Shown piece by piece: positions 10,717 to 20,313 of a stretch of DNA of 34,522 bases. The number at the start of each line of letters is the position of its first letter. Within the stretch, counting starts at the first letter, position 1. Source of the DNA: Achromobacter arsenitoxydans SY8. GTDB lineage: Bacteria > Pseudomonadota > Gammaproteobacteria > Burkholderiales > Burkholderiaceae_B. The notes beneath the pieces were generated by a model. That model saw nothing but the letters and a program-made list of their open reading frames with translations, searched no databases and was not told the DNA's origin. The stretch covers positions 1 to 34,522 of the forward strand of contig NZ_AGUF01000014.1 in assembly GCF_000236785.1 (NCBI RefSeq), in the 5' to 3' direction. A program made the translations under genes and the position numbers.

Positions 10717-11922
10717 CTACCTGATCAACTGGTTCATCTCCAGAATCGGCATCATCACCGCCAGCACGATCAGCAGGACGAATCCCCCCATCAGCAGTAT
10801 CAGCGCCGGCTCCAGCAGGGCCGTCATCGCCATCGCGCGCCGCTCCAGGTCGCGCGATAGGTTTTGCGCGCCCCGGTCCAGCAGTTCGGGCAGGCGGCCG
10901 GTTTTCTCGCCGCTGGCGATCAGGTGCACCAGCAGCGAGGGGAACACCTTTTGCGCGCCCAGCGATGCCGACAGCGAAGCGCCTTCGCGCACGCGCGCCG
11001 ACGCCTCGTCCACCGCCAGCCGCAGCACGTCGTTGCCCAGGGTGCGGCGCGCCGCCTCCAGCGCGGTCAGGAGCGCCACGCCGCTGCCGCACAGAATGGC
11101 CAGCGTGGACGCGAAGCGCGCGGCGTTCACGCCCAGTACGAAGCGCCCGGCCAGGGGCAGGCGCAGGACGCGCGCGTGCCACGCCCGCCGCGCCACCGGC
11201 GCGCGCAGCGTGTAGCGCCACAGCGCGACGGCGGCGACCACCGCGATGCCCGTCGCCGCGCCCCATTCGCGCACGTAGTCCGACACGGCCAGCATCACGC
11301 GCGTCAGCATCGGCAGTTCCTGCTTGGCCTGGCTGAAGGCCGACACCACCTGCGGCACCACGTAGCCCAGCAGGAACACCACGATGATCACCGACACGCT
11401 GGCCACCACCGCCGGGTAGATAAACGCCGTCATGACCTTGCTGCGCAGCGTGTTGCGTTCTTCGATGTAGTCCGCCAGCTTTTCCATCACCTGCGCCAGG
11501 TCGCCGGATTCTTCGCCGGCGCCGATCAGCGCGCGATAGATCTCGGGGAAGTCGCGCGGCCGCGCGGCCAGCGCGGCCGACAGGCGATGGCCGGCGCGCA
11601 CGTCGTCGCGCACGCCGCCCAGGGTGGCGGCGATGTGCTTTTTTTCCGCTTGTTCCAGCGTGGCGCTGAGCGCCGCGTCCAGCGGCAGGCGCGCGGCCAG
11701 CAGGCTGGCCAGCTGGCGGGTCAGCCAGGCCAGATCGGCGTCCGACAGGCGCGTGCGCAGGGCCGATCCCATGCCTTCAGCGCGCGCCGCCAACGCTGTC
11801 GACAGCGGCAGCAGGCCGCGCCCGCGCAGCTGATTGCGGGCGCCGCGCTCGGAGTCGGCGTCGATCGTGCCGCGCACGATTTTTCCGAGCGCGTCGGTGG
11901 CTTCATAACGGAAGGAAGGCAT
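10717..11922 (-). CDS. gspF: Type II secretion inner-membrane platform protein GspF
   Basis: A 401-residue polytopic inner-membrane protein that forms the T2SS platform and contacts the GspE ATPase. The ATG at 11922 gives MPSFRYEATDALGKIVRGTID, the standard GspF/PilC start; the frame is open further upstream to 12057 without family similarity. Two GspF domains are visible (about 65-190 and 265-390), each with a conserved pattern such as FPEIYRALIGAGEESGDL and FPSLLVHLIASGEKTGRL. Transmembrane helices lie around 168-190, 220 and 370-395. It is alone on the minus strand, divergent from gspD-gspE; most T2SS loci have D-E-F in one direction. Confidence 0.95.
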   Translation of the reverse strand: MPSFRYEATDALGKIVRGTIDADSERGARNQLRGRGLLPLSTALAARAEGMGSALRTRLSDADLAWLTRQLASLLAARLPLDAALSATLEQAEKKHIAATLGGVRDDVRAGHRLSAALAARPRDFPEIYRALIGAGEESGDLAQVMEKLADYIEERNTLRSKVMTAFIYPAVVASVSVIIVVFLLGYVVPQVVSAFSQAKQELPMLTRVMLAVSDYVREWGAATGIAVVAAVALWRYTLRAPVARRAWHARVLRLPLAGRFVLGVNAARFASTLAILCGSGVALLTALEAARRTLGNDVLRLAVDEASARVREGASLSASLGAQKVFPSLLVHLIASGEKTGRLPELLDRGAQNLSRDLERRAMAMTALLEPALILLMGGFVLLIVLAVMMPILEMNQLIR

Positions 11923-12036
11923 GGCTGTAATAAAGCGCGGGCACCCTGCGAAATCGCCAAGAGCCCCGAATTTAAAGGGTTTCCAGCCCGCTACCTTGCC
12001 TTCGAAATATGACCGGGATGTTGCAGTCACACCCCG

Positions 12037-12042
12037 TATACT
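12037..12042 (+). promoter_or_regulatory. Possible -10 (TATACT) for gspDE
   Basis: TATACT matches the -10 consensus at 5 of 6 bases and lies about 57 nt before the gspD ATG in the 176-nt gspF/gspD divergent gap. No matching -35 is seen at 16-18 nt; TTGCAG at 12021 is only 10 nt away. Activator dependence would explain this but is inference. The rest of the gap shows nothing clear. Confidence 0.35.
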
Positions 12043-12098
12043 CCGACGCGCTTTCACGTTTTTCCACTTGAATTCACGTCCCAGGCACCTATCTCGTC

Positions 12099-14483
12099 AT
12101 GCGTCACATCGCGCAATTCAGCCTCGCATTCCTGCTTGCCGCAAGCCAACTCGGACCGGTCGCCAGCACCGCCCACGCACAACAGGCGGACAATCGCGTC
12201 AGCCTGAATTTCGTCGACACCGACATTCCCGCCGTGCTGCGCGCGCTGTCGCTGTTCACGCAGCGCAATTTTCTGGTGGACCCCCGCGTCAAGGGCAAAC
12301 TCACCCTGGTTTCCGACCGTCCCGTGGATAGCGGGCAGGCGCTGGCCATGCTGACCGGAGCGTTGCGGCTGCAGGGCTTTGCCATCGTCGACGTGGACGG
12401 CGTAACGCGCGTGGTGCCGGAGGCCGACGCCAAGCTGCAGGGCAGCGCCGTCGTGGGCAACCCGGCGGGCGGCGGCGCAAGGTCCGCGTCCGGCTCGCCC
12501 GCGGCCGCGGGCAGGGCGCCGGTGCCCGTGTCGGCGTTTGCGAAAGGCGGCGGCGGCAGCAGTGGCGAAATGCTGACACGCGTGTTTCCCCTGAAGTACG
12601 AGAACGCGGCGAACCTGGTGCCCGTGCTGCGCCCGATGGTGCCGCCGAACAATCCGATCAACGCCTACCCCGGCAACAACACGCTGGTCGTGACCGATTA
12701 CGCGGACAACCTGGAGCGCATCGCGGCCGTCATTGCGCGCATCGACGTGCCCAGTTCGATAGATACGGACGTGGTGCAGGTGCAGTCGGGCATCGCGACG
12801 GACATCGCCATTCTTGCCTCGCAGCTGCTGGACACGCAGAGCAGCGATCCGACGCAGCGCATCGCCGTGGTGGCGGATCCGCGCAGCAACAGCGTGCTGG
12901 TGCGTTCAGGCAGCCCCGCGCGCACGCGGCTGGCGCGCGACCTGATCCAGAAGCTGGACGCGCAGCAGAACCGAGCGGGCAACCTGCACGTGGTCTACAT
13001 GCGCAACGCGCAGGCCACGCGCATCGCCGAAGTGCTGGGCGGGCTGCTGACCGGACAGGCCAATTCGGCGCCCGGCGCGACGCCGGGCGCGAGCAGCAGC
13101 ACCGGCGGCGCGCAGGGCGGCGCACGTGCGCAGAACACGTCGGCCAACGCGTCCAGCCAGATGGGGCAGGGGATGTCCAGCCTGTCGGGTTCGTCCAAGA
13201 GCGGCCTGTCTGGCGAGCAGGAGCGCATCGCGCGCGAAGACAATTCGTCGCAGGCGGTGTCGTATTCCGCGGGCGGCGCCACCATCCAGGCGGACCCGGC
13301 GACCAATTCGCTGATCATCTCGGCGCCCGAGCCGCTGTATCGCAGCCTGCGCGAGGTGATCGACCAGCTTGACCAGCGCCGCGCACAGGTGCTGGTGGAA
13401 AGCCTGATCGTGGAAGTCAGCGAAGAGAAGGCCGCGGAGTTCGGCATCCAGTGGATGACCGGCGCGGGCAATATCAACGGCAACGGCACCAGCTTCATCG
13501 GTGGCACGAACCTGGGCGGCAGCGGCATCACCGGCAGCGGCCCGACCTCGATCGACGCGCTGGGCAGCGGCCTGAGCCTGGGCGTGGTCAAGGGCACGGT
13601 GGACGTGCTGGGCAACGAGGTCATCAACCTGGGCGTGCTGGCGCGCGCCATGCAGAACACGGGCGAGGCCAACATTCTGTCCACGCCCAACCTGCTGACC
13701 CTGGACAACCAGTCGGCCAGCATCCTGGTGGGCAAGACGGTGCCGTTCGTGACGGGGCAGTACGTGACCTCCGGCAGCAACGGCAGCTCCAACCCGTTCC
13801 AGACCATCGAGCGCGAGGACGTGGGCCTGAAGCTGAACATCCGCCCGCAGATTTCCGAAGGCGGCGCGGTCAAGCTGGACATCTACCAGGAAGTCAGCAG
13901 CATCGACGAAAGCCGTTCCAACTCCACCACCGGCATCGTGACCAACAAGCGCGCCATCGACACCAGCGTGCTGATCGACGATGGCCAGATCATCGTGCTG
14001 GGCGGGCTGCTGGAAGACAACGTGACGCTCACGTCCAACAGTGTGCCGGGCCTGGGCTCGCTGCCGGTGATCGGTTCGCTGTTCCGCTACGACACGCGCA
14101 AACGCACCAAGACCAACCTGATGGTGTTCCTGCGCCCCTACGTGGTGCGCGACGCCAAGCGCAGCGCCAGCGTCACCATGGACCGCTACGACTACATGCG
14201 CCGCGCGCAGGGCGCCGTGCAGCCGCGAGAGCACTGGGCGCTGCCCGACATGCAGGCGCCGATGCTGCCGCTGCCGGGTTCGGCGCCGTCGGTGTCGAAC
14301 AACGCCTATGACCTGCGGCCGGAGCAGCAGGCGGCCACGCTGCAGCGCCCGCCGCCCGCCACCGTCGAAACCTTCGCCGTGCGCCAGTATCCGGGCACGC
14401 CGCCGGCGCCGGCGCAGCAGCCCATCCGCGCGCCCCGGCCGGTCATGATGACGGTGGCGGTGGACCCCGAGACGCTGCTGTGA
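12099..14483 (+). CDS. gspD: Type II secretion secretin GspD
   Basis: A 794-residue outer-membrane channel subunit. A Sec signal peptide (about 1-27, ending TAHAQ) is followed by the N0 domain ([29 protein letters not shown]), N1 ([21 protein letters not shown]), and N2 and N3. A Ser/Gly/Ala-rich spacer lies inside N3. The secretin barrel region then follows ([26 protein letters not shown], and VLGGLLEDN with [16 protein letters not shown]). The end of the barrel ([13 protein letters not shown]) leads to the S-domain-like [10 protein letters not shown] and a Pro-rich tail of about 85 residues. No pilotin gene gspS is nearby. The stop overlaps the gspE GTG by 4 nt, so the two are translationally coupled. 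Confidence 0.97.
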   Translation: MRHIAQFSLAFLLAASQLGPVASTAHAQQADNRVSLNFVDTDIPAVLRALSLFTQRNFLVDPRVKGKLTLVSDRPVDSGQALAMLTGALRLQGFAIVDVDGVTRVVPEADAKLQGSAVVGNPAGGGARSASGSPAAAGRAPVPVSAFAKGGGGSSGEMLTRVFPLKYENAANLVPVLRPMVPPNNPINAYPGNNTLVVTDYADNLERIAAVIARIDVPSSIDTDVVQVQSGIATDIAILASQLLDTQSSDPTQRIAVVADPRSNSVLVRSGSPARTRLARDLIQKLDAQQNRAGNLHVVYMRNAQATRIAEVLGGLLTGQANSAPGATPGASSSTGGAQGGARAQNTSANASSQMGQGMSSLSGSSKSGLSGEQERIAREDNSSQAVSYSAGGATIQADPATNSLIISAPEPLYRSLREVIDQLDQRRAQVLVESLIVEVSEEKAAEFGIQWMTGAGNINGNGTSFIGGTNLGGSGITGSGPTSIDALGSGLSLGVVKGTVDVLGNEVINLGVLARAMQNTGEANILSTPNLLTLDNQSASILVGKTVPFVTGQYVTSGSNGSSNPFQTIEREDVGLKLNIRPQISEGGAVKLDIYQEVSSIDESRSNSTTGIVTNKRAIDTSVLIDDGQIIVLGGLLEDNVTLTSNSVPGLGSLPVIGSLFRYDTRKRTKTNLMVFLRPYVVRDAKRSASVTMDRYDYMRRAQGAVQPREHWALPDMQAPMLPLPGSAPSVSNNAYDLRPEQQAATLQRPPPATVETFAVRQYPGTPPAPAQQPIRAPRPVMMTVAVDPETLL

Positions 14484-15907
14484 GCGCGCATCCCTTGCCG
14501 TATGCCTGGGCCCGCGCGCAGCGCGCGGTGCTGTCGCTGCGCGGCGGCCAGGCGCAGTTGACCGTCAGCCCGCGCACGCCGGAATGGGCGGTGCGCGAAA
14601 TCCGGCGCTGCCACGGCGACATCGCCCTGGCGCAGATCGACGACGACGCGCTGGAAACGCTGCTGACCGCGGCCTACAGCCATTCCGAGGACGCCGCGTC
14701 GGTCATGGGCGTGGCCGAGAACGAGATCGACCTGGACCGGCTGATGCAGGACATGCCGGAGGTGGCGGACCTGCTGGAGGCCCAGGACGACGCGCCCGTG
14801 ATCCGCATGATCAACGCGCTGTTCGCGCAGGCCGCGCGCGACGGCGCCAGCGACATCCACATCGAGCCTTTCGAGACCCATTCGGTGGTGCGCTACCGCG
14901 TGGACGGCACGCTGCGCGACGTGGTGTCGCCGCGCAAGGCGCTGCATGCGGCGCTGATCTCGCGCATCAAGATCATGGCGCACCTGGACATCGCGGAAAA
15001 GCGCCTGCCGCAGGACGGCCGGATCGCGCTGCGCGTGGGCGGACGCCCGATCGACGTGCGCGTGTCCACCTTGCCGACCGGCCACGGCGAACGCGCCGTG
15101 CTGCGCCTCCTGGACAAGGAAGCGGGCCGCCTGCGGCTGGAGAAGCTGGGCATGAGTTCCGGCGTGCTGGACCGGCTGGATCGGCTGATCCGCCAGCCGC
15201 ACGGCATTGTGCTGGTCACCGGCCCGACCGGCAGCGGCAAGACCACGACGCTCTACGCGGCGCTGAGCCGGCTGGACGCGTCCACCAGCAACATCCTGAC
15301 GGTCGAGGATCCCATCGAATACGACCTGCCCGGCATCAGCCAGACGCAGGTCAACGCCAAGATCGACATGAGTTTCGCGCTGGCGCTGCGGGCGATCCTG
15401 CGCCAGGATCCCGATGTGATCATGATCGGCGAAATCCGCGACCTTGAGACTGCGCAGATCGCGGTGCAGGCTTCGCTGACCGGCCACCTGGTGCTGGCCA
15501 CGCTGCACACCAACGATTCCGTGTCTGCGGTGACGCGACTGACGGACATGGGCGTAGAGCCGTTCCTGCTGGCCTCGTCATTGCTGGGCGTGCTGGCGCA
15601 GCGGCTGGTGCGCAAGCTGTGTCCGGCGTGCAAGGCGCCGTCCATGCTGGACGGCGCGCAGGTGTTTCATCCGGTGGGCTGCGAGGCCTGCAACCACACC
15701 GGGTACAGCGGGCGTTCGGGCATCCACGAACTGTTCACGGTCGACGACGAGGCGCGCAGGCTCATCCACGAAGGGCGCGACGAACGCGAACTGCGCCGCG
15801 CCGCCGCCGCCTCCGGCATGCGCAGCATGCGCGAGGACGGGCAGCGCTGGGTGGACGGCGGGCAGACCTCGCCCGAGGAAATCCTGCGGGTGACGCGCGA
15901 CGCTTAG
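14480..15907 (+). CDS. gspE: Type II secretion ATPase GspE
   Basis: A 475-residue cytoplasmic hexameric ATPase that powers pseudopilus assembly through GspL and GspF. The GTG at 14480 overlaps the gspD stop as GTGA. Visible motifs: the N2E region with [11 protein letters not shown] (121-131), Walker A GPTGSGKT (248-255), Asp box near VEDPIEYDL (275-283), Walker [11 protein letters not shown] (312-321), and the His box [13 protein letters not shown] (334-346). The zinc tetracysteine has C381/C384 and C401/C404 (LCPAC and GCEAC). Length is slightly short because the N1E domain is brief. The C-terminus is complete. The gene converges on gspN across an 82-nt gap holding a short palindrome. Confidence 0.97.
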   Translation: MSAHPLPYAWARAQRAVLSLRGGQAQLTVSPRTPEWAVREIRRCHGDIALAQIDDDALETLLTAAYSHSEDAASVMGVAENEIDLDRLMQDMPEVADLLEAQDDAPVIRMINALFAQAARDGASDIHIEPFETHSVVRYRVDGTLRDVVSPRKALHAALISRIKIMAHLDIAEKRLPQDGRIALRVGGRPIDVRVSTLPTGHGERAVLRLLDKEAGRLRLEKLGMSSGVLDRLDRLIRQPHGIVLVTGPTGSGKTTTLYAALSRLDASTSNILTVEDPIEYDLPGISQTQVNAKIDMSFALALRAILRQDPDVIMIGEIRDLETAQIAVQASLTGHLVLATLHTNDSVSAVTRLTDMGVEPFLLASSLLGVLAQRLVRKLCPACKAPSMLDGAQVFHPVGCEACNHTGYSGRSGIHELFTVDDEARRLIHEGRDERELRRAAAASGMRSMREDGQRWVDGGQTSPEEILRVTRDA

Positions 15908-15948
15908 GGAGCGCGCCGGCGCCCTTGGAGCGCCCGCGCTTCCGCCCC

Positions 15949-15961
15949 GGTGTCTGACACC
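15949..15961. repeat. GGTGTCTGACACC palindrome, REP-like or weak terminator
   Basis: A near-perfect palindrome (GGTGTC-T-GACACC) sits in the gap between convergent gspE and gspN. On the plus strand it is followed by TTGCTTTTC, so it could end gspDE transcription. CAGACCC 9 nt later resembles a second, partial copy of the arm. Short palindromes of the GGTGTC/GACACC type are familiar from REP-like elements, but copy number cannot be seen in one window. Confidence 0.45.
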
Positions 15962-15989
15962 TTGCTTTTCAGACCCCTGTTCCCGCCGC

Positions 15990-16748
15990 CTACTTCCCCG
16001 TCCCGAATCTCACCGTGTCGCCCGAGCGGCGGCCCAGCGTCGACATCAGGCCGTCCAGGGCGGCGCGGTCGGCTTCGCTGGCCGAGCGGGCGAATGTGGC
16101 TTCGCCCTGGAAGCTCAGGCCGCGGCCGGTGGCGCTGCCCTGGCCCTTGACGTCGAGCAGGCCGCTTTCGGTGCTCAGGGCGAGCGTTGCTCCGGCCTTG
16201 CCGCCGCCTTGCACTCGCAGCAAATAGGTGCCCACCGGGGTGATGGGCGTGAGCGCCGTGCCGGCATTGCGCCAGCGCAGGTCCACGGCCGGTCCCGGCG
16301 GCAGGGGAGCGCCCAGGCGCAGCGGCTGCCAGTTGATTTCCAGCATGCCTTGCGGCGCCAGCGTGTTCCACGGCGCGCCCAGCGCGGGCAGGACCGACGC
16401 CGGCACGCGCAGGGACTGCGCCGGCAGGGCCAAGCCATTCCATCCCGGACGCGCGCGCAGCGTGCCCTGCAGCCAGGGGTGCGAGATGTCCAGCGCCATC
16501 GCGTCCCAGCGCCATTGCCATTGCACCGCCTGCGGCAGCACGCGCTTCGCGCCCGGGGCGCCGAGCGCGATGAATGCGCTGCCGCGCCACAGCGTGCCGC
16601 TGGCGTCGGCCAGGGTGACAGGCGCATCGTCGGGAAGCATGACCAGCAGCCAGCGCGCAGGCAGCACGGCCGCGCCTGCCGCCGCGGCGCAAAGCGCGCC
16701 GGCCAGCCACAGCCCGGCGCTGCGGGGCAGGGGAAGACGCAGGGCCAT
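15990..16748 (-). CDS. gspN: Type II secretion protein GspN
   Basis: A 252-residue bitopic inner-membrane protein, last gene of the minus-strand T2SS operon. One N-terminal transmembrane helix (about 10-35, SAGLWLAGALCAAAAGAAVLP) precedes a periplasmic beta-rich domain with VTLADASGTLWRGSA, LDISHPWLQGTL and a C-terminal LGRRSGDTVRFG, typical of the GspN family. The function of GspN is poorly defined and it is dispensable in several systems. The ATG at 16748 overlaps the gspM stop by one base (TGATG). The frame is open further upstream to 17381, but that stretch is a shadow of gspM. Confidence 0.9.
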   Translation of the reverse strand: MALRLPLPRSAGLWLAGALCAAAAGAAVLPARWLLVMLPDDAPVTLADASGTLWRGSAFIALGAPGAKRVLPQAVQWQWRWDAMALDISHPWLQGTLRARPGWNGLALPAQSLRVPASVLPALGAPWNTLAPQGMLEINWQPLRLGAPLPPGPAVDLRWRNAGTALTPITPVGTYLLRVQGGGKAGATLALSTESGLLDVKGQGSATGRGLSFQGEATFARSASEADRAALDGLMSTLGRRSGDTVRFGTGK

Positions 16749-17332
16749 CAGCGGCTCCCGGCCGCCTGCGGCGGCATCAGCACAACCTTGCCGTTGACCA
16801 GTCCGGGCAGCGGCCGTCCGTTGGCGTTGGCGGCCCGCGTCAGGTCCACCTGTGAAATCGCCAGGCCCCAGTCGCGGCCTGCGCCGTCCAGCCAGCGCAT
16901 GAGCGCTGACGAGGGCGCCTGGTCCAGCGACAGCGCCACGCCGCCGTCCTGCGCATCGTCCAGCGCCCATTGCCCGGCGGGCAGGCCCGCGCGCTCCAGG
17001 CTGGCGGCCAGTTCGGCCTTGGCGGGCATGGCGGCCGCGGGCGCGGCGGTACGCTGGCGCAGGGCCGAGGCCTGCGTCGTCAGGTCGGCCACGGCGGCGG
17101 CCTGGGTGCGCAGGCCGGGCAGTTCTGCCTGCAGCTTGCGCACCGTGTTCAGGGCGGGTTCGATCAGGCCGACGAACACGATCGCCGCGCCCAGCAGCAC
17201 GGCCGCGCCGGAAACCAGGCGGCGTTCGCGCGGGGCCAGTGCCTGGTAGCGCTGGCGGGCGCGCGCCAGCGCGGGGTCCAGGGGTTTGCGGGCGGAGCGC
17301 CAGGCGGCTTGCAGTCGGTATAGCGGTTTCAT
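16748..17332 (-). CDS. gspM: Type II secretion protein GspM
   Basis: A 194-residue inner-membrane platform component that binds GspL. A basic cytoplasmic N-terminus (RYQALAPRERRLVSG, about 29-42) matches the GspM signature. It leads into one transmembrane helix (about 41-60), then a coiled region rich in Ala/Gln (about 64-100) and a ferredoxin-like periplasmic domain. The C-terminal NGKVVLMPP is a plausible last strand. The ATG overlaps the gspL stop as ATGA. Length is typical for the family (about 160-200). Confidence 0.9.
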   Translation of the reverse strand: MKPLYRLQAAWRSARKPLDPALARARQRYQALAPRERRLVSGAAVLLGAAIVFVGLIEPALNTVRKLQAELPGLRTQAAAVADLTTQASALRQRTAAPAAAMPAKAELAASLERAGLPAGQWALDDAQDGGVALSLDQAPSSALMRWLDGAGRDWGLAISQVDLTRAANANGRPLPGLVNGKVVLMPPQAAGSR

Positions 17333-18321
17333 GGTTGGCTGCGCACGATGCGCCAGGTGTTGTCGGAGTCGCCGCGCTCAAGTTTCAGTCCCAGGGCGGC
17401 GGCCTGCTGGATCAGCGCGGGCGTCTCGGCGACGCGCTGCGATTGCGGTCCCGCGTCGGCTAGTTGCAGGGTGAGGGCCTGGTCGGCGTAGGTCAGGCGC
17501 GCCACTTTGTCGGCGGCGAACGGCAGGGCCTGCGCCGCGGCGCGCGCCAATGGCAGGAAGTCGCCCGCGCTGGCCGCGCCGCGATTGGCCTGCAGCGCGT
17601 CCAGCCCTTGCTGCGCCTGGCGCGCGGGGTCCAGCACGACGGGCAGGTCGGGAAACGCGGCAAGCACCTGGTCGCGCATGCCGTTGCGCAGGGCGTCCGC
17701 CTCGGCGCGCAGTTGCGATGCGTACACGTTCAGGCCGGTGATCCACACGACGGCAGCCAGCGCGGCCCAGCGCAAGGCCGGGCGCCAGCGGGACGCGCGC
17801 AGGGGCGCGAGCTGCGGCATGGCCAGGGACCACGACGGCGAGGGCGCCTGCCAGCGCGGGTCGGCGGGGTCGCGCAACGGGGCGTCCGACGCCGGCGCCA
17901 GGATCTGCGGCGCGATCAGCGCGCGGACGCGCAGGCCCTGCTCGCTGAGCAGTCCCCAGGCGCGCCGCACGGGCTCCTTCGGCGACCAGGCCAGCGCCAC
18001 GGCGCCGTCCGCGGCGCGAGGGCCGTGGCCCACCGCCAGCGCGTCCAGATCGCTCAGCACCAGCGGCTCCAGCGCGCCGCGCACGGCGGCGCCGAAGTGG
18101 GCGCGGGCGACGGCCGGGATCTGCACCGTGGCCGCGATGACGTCGGCCGGATGCAGCACGGCCTCGCAAGCGGCCTGGGGCCAGGCATGGCCCATGGCGC
18201 GCAGCGCCAGTTCGCCTTGCCGCGCGCAGCGCCCGCGCCGGTCGAACCACGCATAGGCCAGGGGCGAATCGGCGCCGAATTCTTCCAGCGGGGGCAGCGC
18301 GATGCGCAGGGTGTTCTTCAA
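17329..18321 (-). CDS. gspL: Type II secretion protein GspL
   Basis: A 330-residue protein linking the GspE ATPase to the inner-membrane platform. The first 175 residues form the actin-like cytoplasmic domain (LRIALPPLEEFGADSPLAYAWF and later LSDLDALAVGHG). One transmembrane helix is at about 182-200 (ALRWAALAAVVWITGLNVYA) and a small ferredoxin-like periplasmic domain follows. The start is a TTG at 18321 overlapping the gspK stop as TTGA, and no other start fits the family N-terminus. The protein is about 50-70 residues shorter than many GspL proteins. Confidence 0.92.
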   Translation of the reverse strand: MKNTLRIALPPLEEFGADSPLAYAWFDRRGRCARQGELALRAMGHAWPQAACEAVLHPADVIAATVQIPAVARAHFGAAVRGALEPLVLSDLDALAVGHGPRAADGAVALAWSPKEPVRRAWGLLSEQGLRVRALIAPQILAPASDAPLRDPADPRWQAPSPSWSLAMPQLAPLRASRWRPALRWAALAAVVWITGLNVYASQLRAEADALRNGMRDQVLAAFPDLPVVLDPARQAQQGLDALQANRGAASAGDFLPLARAAAQALPFAADKVARLTYADQALTLQLADAGPQSQRVAETPALIQQAAALGLKLERGDSDNTWRIVRSQP

Positions 18322-19265
18322 GGAATCTCTCTCGTCCAGATCGTGTCGGGCGCGGCCGGCGGGGCGCTGCGCACCAGCGCCTGCATCGACACGCGCGCCC
18401 GTTCGTAGACCACGGTGCCGCTGGCCAGGAACCAGCCGCTATTGGTGGAGACCGACGGCGCAGGCGTCTTGACGCCCGTGCCCGCCAGCCGGTTGGCGAA
18501 ATCGCCGGTGTTGTTGAACCAGTTGCCGCGGTCGCGTTCGCCCGCCATGGCGCGCGCCTGGCTGAGCGACAGCCCCGGCACCAGGGCGGCGATGACTTCG
18601 GCGGGCGCCGTGTTGACGTTGACGCTGGTGGCCGCCGGCAGCAGCGTCATCGTGCGCCGCAGCGCGTTGCGCATGGGCGGTTCCAGGCCCAGCAGCGCCG
18701 CCACTTCGTCCACGCCGCGCGGCAGCGGCGCGCGGGCCTGGGGCGCCTTCCCCGGCGTCGAGGGCGCGTCGGCGGCCTGCACCGGCGGCTGGGCCGACGC
18801 CACGATGTCGATCATGCGCGCGGCCAGCGTGTCGGGCAGCTGCAGCGTGTTCAGCAGGCGGCGCAGCACGTCTTCCTGTTCCGGCTGGGGCACGCCGTTG
18901 CGCGCCAGGTTGTAGAGGTTGTATTTGCCTTGTTCGTCCTGGACGCCGCCCGAGAACACCGCGACGCGGTCGTCGCCCGGGCGTTCGATGCGCGTGTCCA
19001 GCACCGGCGTGGCCCAGATCTGGTCGCCGCGCGTGGTGGGTTCGCGCCGGCCGTGGTCGCGCACGACCAGCCGGGCCCAGTCGATGCCGCCCGCCAGCAT
19101 GGCGCGCGCCTGCACGCGCGCCAGTTCGTTTTCGACGCGGCGGGTGCTGGCGGTCTGCCGCTGGAACAGGCTGGTGGTCAGCGCCGCCACGATGGCCACG
19201 ATGATGAGGGCGCTGACGACGGCCGCGCCCCGCTCGCGGCTGGCCTGTGCGGACAAGCGCTTCAT
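18318..19265 (-). CDS. gspK: Type II secretion minor pseudopilin GspK
   Basis: A 315-residue tip pseudopilin, by far the largest of the five pseudopilins here, as usual. The leader ends RERG (residue 13) and the mature protein begins AAVVSALIIVAIVAALTTS. Glu5 is missing, which is characteristic of GspK. DEQGKYNLYNLARNG and the helix-hairpin-like SVNVNTAPAEVIAALVPGLS are strong GspK family motifs. The ATG at 19265 overlaps the gspJ stop as ATGA. The open frame continues upstream but has no leader there. Confidence 0.95.
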   Translation of the reverse strand: MKRLSAQASRERGAAVVSALIIVAIVAALTTSLFQRQTASTRRVENELARVQARAMLAGGIDWARLVVRDHGRREPTTRGDQIWATPVLDTRIERPGDDRVAVFSGGVQDEQGKYNLYNLARNGVPQPEQEDVLRRLLNTLQLPDTLAARMIDIVASAQPPVQAADAPSTPGKAPQARAPLPRGVDEVAALLGLEPPMRNALRRTMTLLPAATSVNVNTAPAEVIAALVPGLSLSQARAMAGERDRGNWFNNTGDFANRLAGTGVKTPAPSVSTNSGWFLASGTVVYERARVSMQALVRSAPPAAPDTIWTREIP

Positions 19266-19873
19266 GGCAGCTCCAGAATGCGCGTGTAGCGCCGCAGATC
19301 GCCGGGAGCGCCCCGTTCGAACGTGATCTCCAGGCCGGTCGGCGCGGTCGCGAGGGATGCGTTGGCGTCCACCCAGCCGGCGCCCGGCACCCACGCGCGC
19401 ACCGCCAGCGTCCGCACGCCGGCCAGCAGCAGCGCGCCGCCGCTGGCTGCGGGCAGGGGGCTGCGCGGCGCGGACGGGCCGCTGGCGCGCCACAGGCCGT
19501 CGGCCCGCACCTGCCATTGGACGCGTTGCCACAAGCCGTTGCCGTCGGGGTCCGGGCGCAGGATTTCCAGGGTCTGGCCGCCCGCCGCGCGCGTCAATAG
19601 GCGCAGCCCGCTGCTGAAGGCCACGGTGTCCAGGCCCGGAGAATCGAAGGCGGGGCCCGTGTACGACAGTTCAATGTCGCGCCCCATCTGGCCCAGCGTG
19701 CGCACGATGGCGTCGGTGTCCTCGGCCTGCGCGGAGATCAGGTCGCGCGCGCCGGACACGCTGGCCAGCCCGCGCCAGGCCATCAGGCTGACCAGCGCCA
19801 TCAGCGCCAGCGCCACCAGCACTTCGATCAGTGTGAAGCCAGCCTGGGATTTGCGGGAGCGGCGCATTGTCAT
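19262..19873 (-). CDS. gspJ: Type II secretion minor pseudopilin GspJ
   Basis: A 203-residue pseudopilin of the GspI-J-K tip complex. The type IV prepilin leader MTMRRSRKSQAG is cut after G12, giving FTLIEVLVALALMALVSL with Glu5. The conserved MAWRGL stretch and LGQMGRDIELSY follow. The C-terminus (GLEITFERG, then RYTRILEL) is typical of GspJ. The start chosen is the ATG at 19873, which forms ATGA with the gspI stop; a second ATG two codons later is possible. The frame extends 43 codons further upstream inside gspI, with no family match. Confidence 0.94.
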   Translation of the reverse strand: MTMRRSRKSQAGFTLIEVLVALALMALVSLMAWRGLASVSGARDLISAQAEDTDAIVRTLGQMGRDIELSYTGPAFDSPGLDTVAFSSGLRLLTRAAGGQTLEILRPDPDGNGLWQRVQWQVRADGLWRASGPSAPRSPLPAASGGALLLAGVRTLAVRAWVPGAGWVDANASLATAPTGLEITFERGAPGDLRRYTRILELP

Positions 19874-20313
19874 CGCAGGCTGGACAGCAGGCCGTCGAGC
19901 TGCAGCAGAACGGCGCCTTCGCGCGGGGACGCGGCGTCGTGCACCTTGACGGAGACCTGGCGAAAGCTGCGGTTCATGGAGTTCGTGAAGACCAATTCGC
20001 ACTGCAGCGCCAGGCCGCCTTGCGGACAGGGTACGGTCTGGGAGCCGGCGCGCGGCAGGGCCTGTTCCAGGCGCAGCTGTGTCAGCGCGTTCTGCGCCGC
20101 CAGCAGGGCCAAGGCCTTGTCCTGCAGCGCGCGGTTGTTCGCCGCCATGACGCCGGTGGCGCGCAAGGCGGCGCCCATCGCCACGGCGATGATGGCCAGC
20201 GCCACCAGCACTTCGATCAGCGTGAAGCCGCGTTCGCGATTGGACGGACGCGGCGCGTCGGGGCAGGGCTCGGACGGACGCGGGGCGGCGGCGGAGGCTT
20301 TATTGGATGTCAT
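19870..20313 (-). CDS. gspI: Type II secretion minor pseudopilin GspI
   Basis: A 147-residue pseudopilin. The prepilin cleavage motif RERG/FTLIEVLVALAIIAVAMGAAL is present with Glu5, but the leader is 29 residues, far longer than the 6-10 usual for GspI, and Pro-rich with one Cys. The mature part has the GspI-like NRALQDKALALLAAQNALTQLRLE and two cysteines (VPCPQ and LQCEL), which could pair. The ATG at 20313 has GGGA upstream and overlaps gspH by 14 nt. A shorter start is not apparent in the leader, so the long leader is probably real. Confidence 0.92.
   Translation of the reverse strand: MTSNKASAAAPRPSEPCPDAPRPSNRERGFTLIEVLVALAIIAVAMGAALRATGVMAANNRALQDKALALLAAQNALTQLRLEQALPRAGSQTVPCPQGGLALQCELVFTNSMNRSFRQVSVKVHDAASPREGAVLLQLDGLLSSLR

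Noticed and set aside
16749-17381. Long N-terminal extension of GspN
   Set aside because: This part reads as an Arg/Gly/Pro-rich shadow of gspM. The ATG at 16748 gives a normal membrane-anchored GspN and overlaps the gspM stop.
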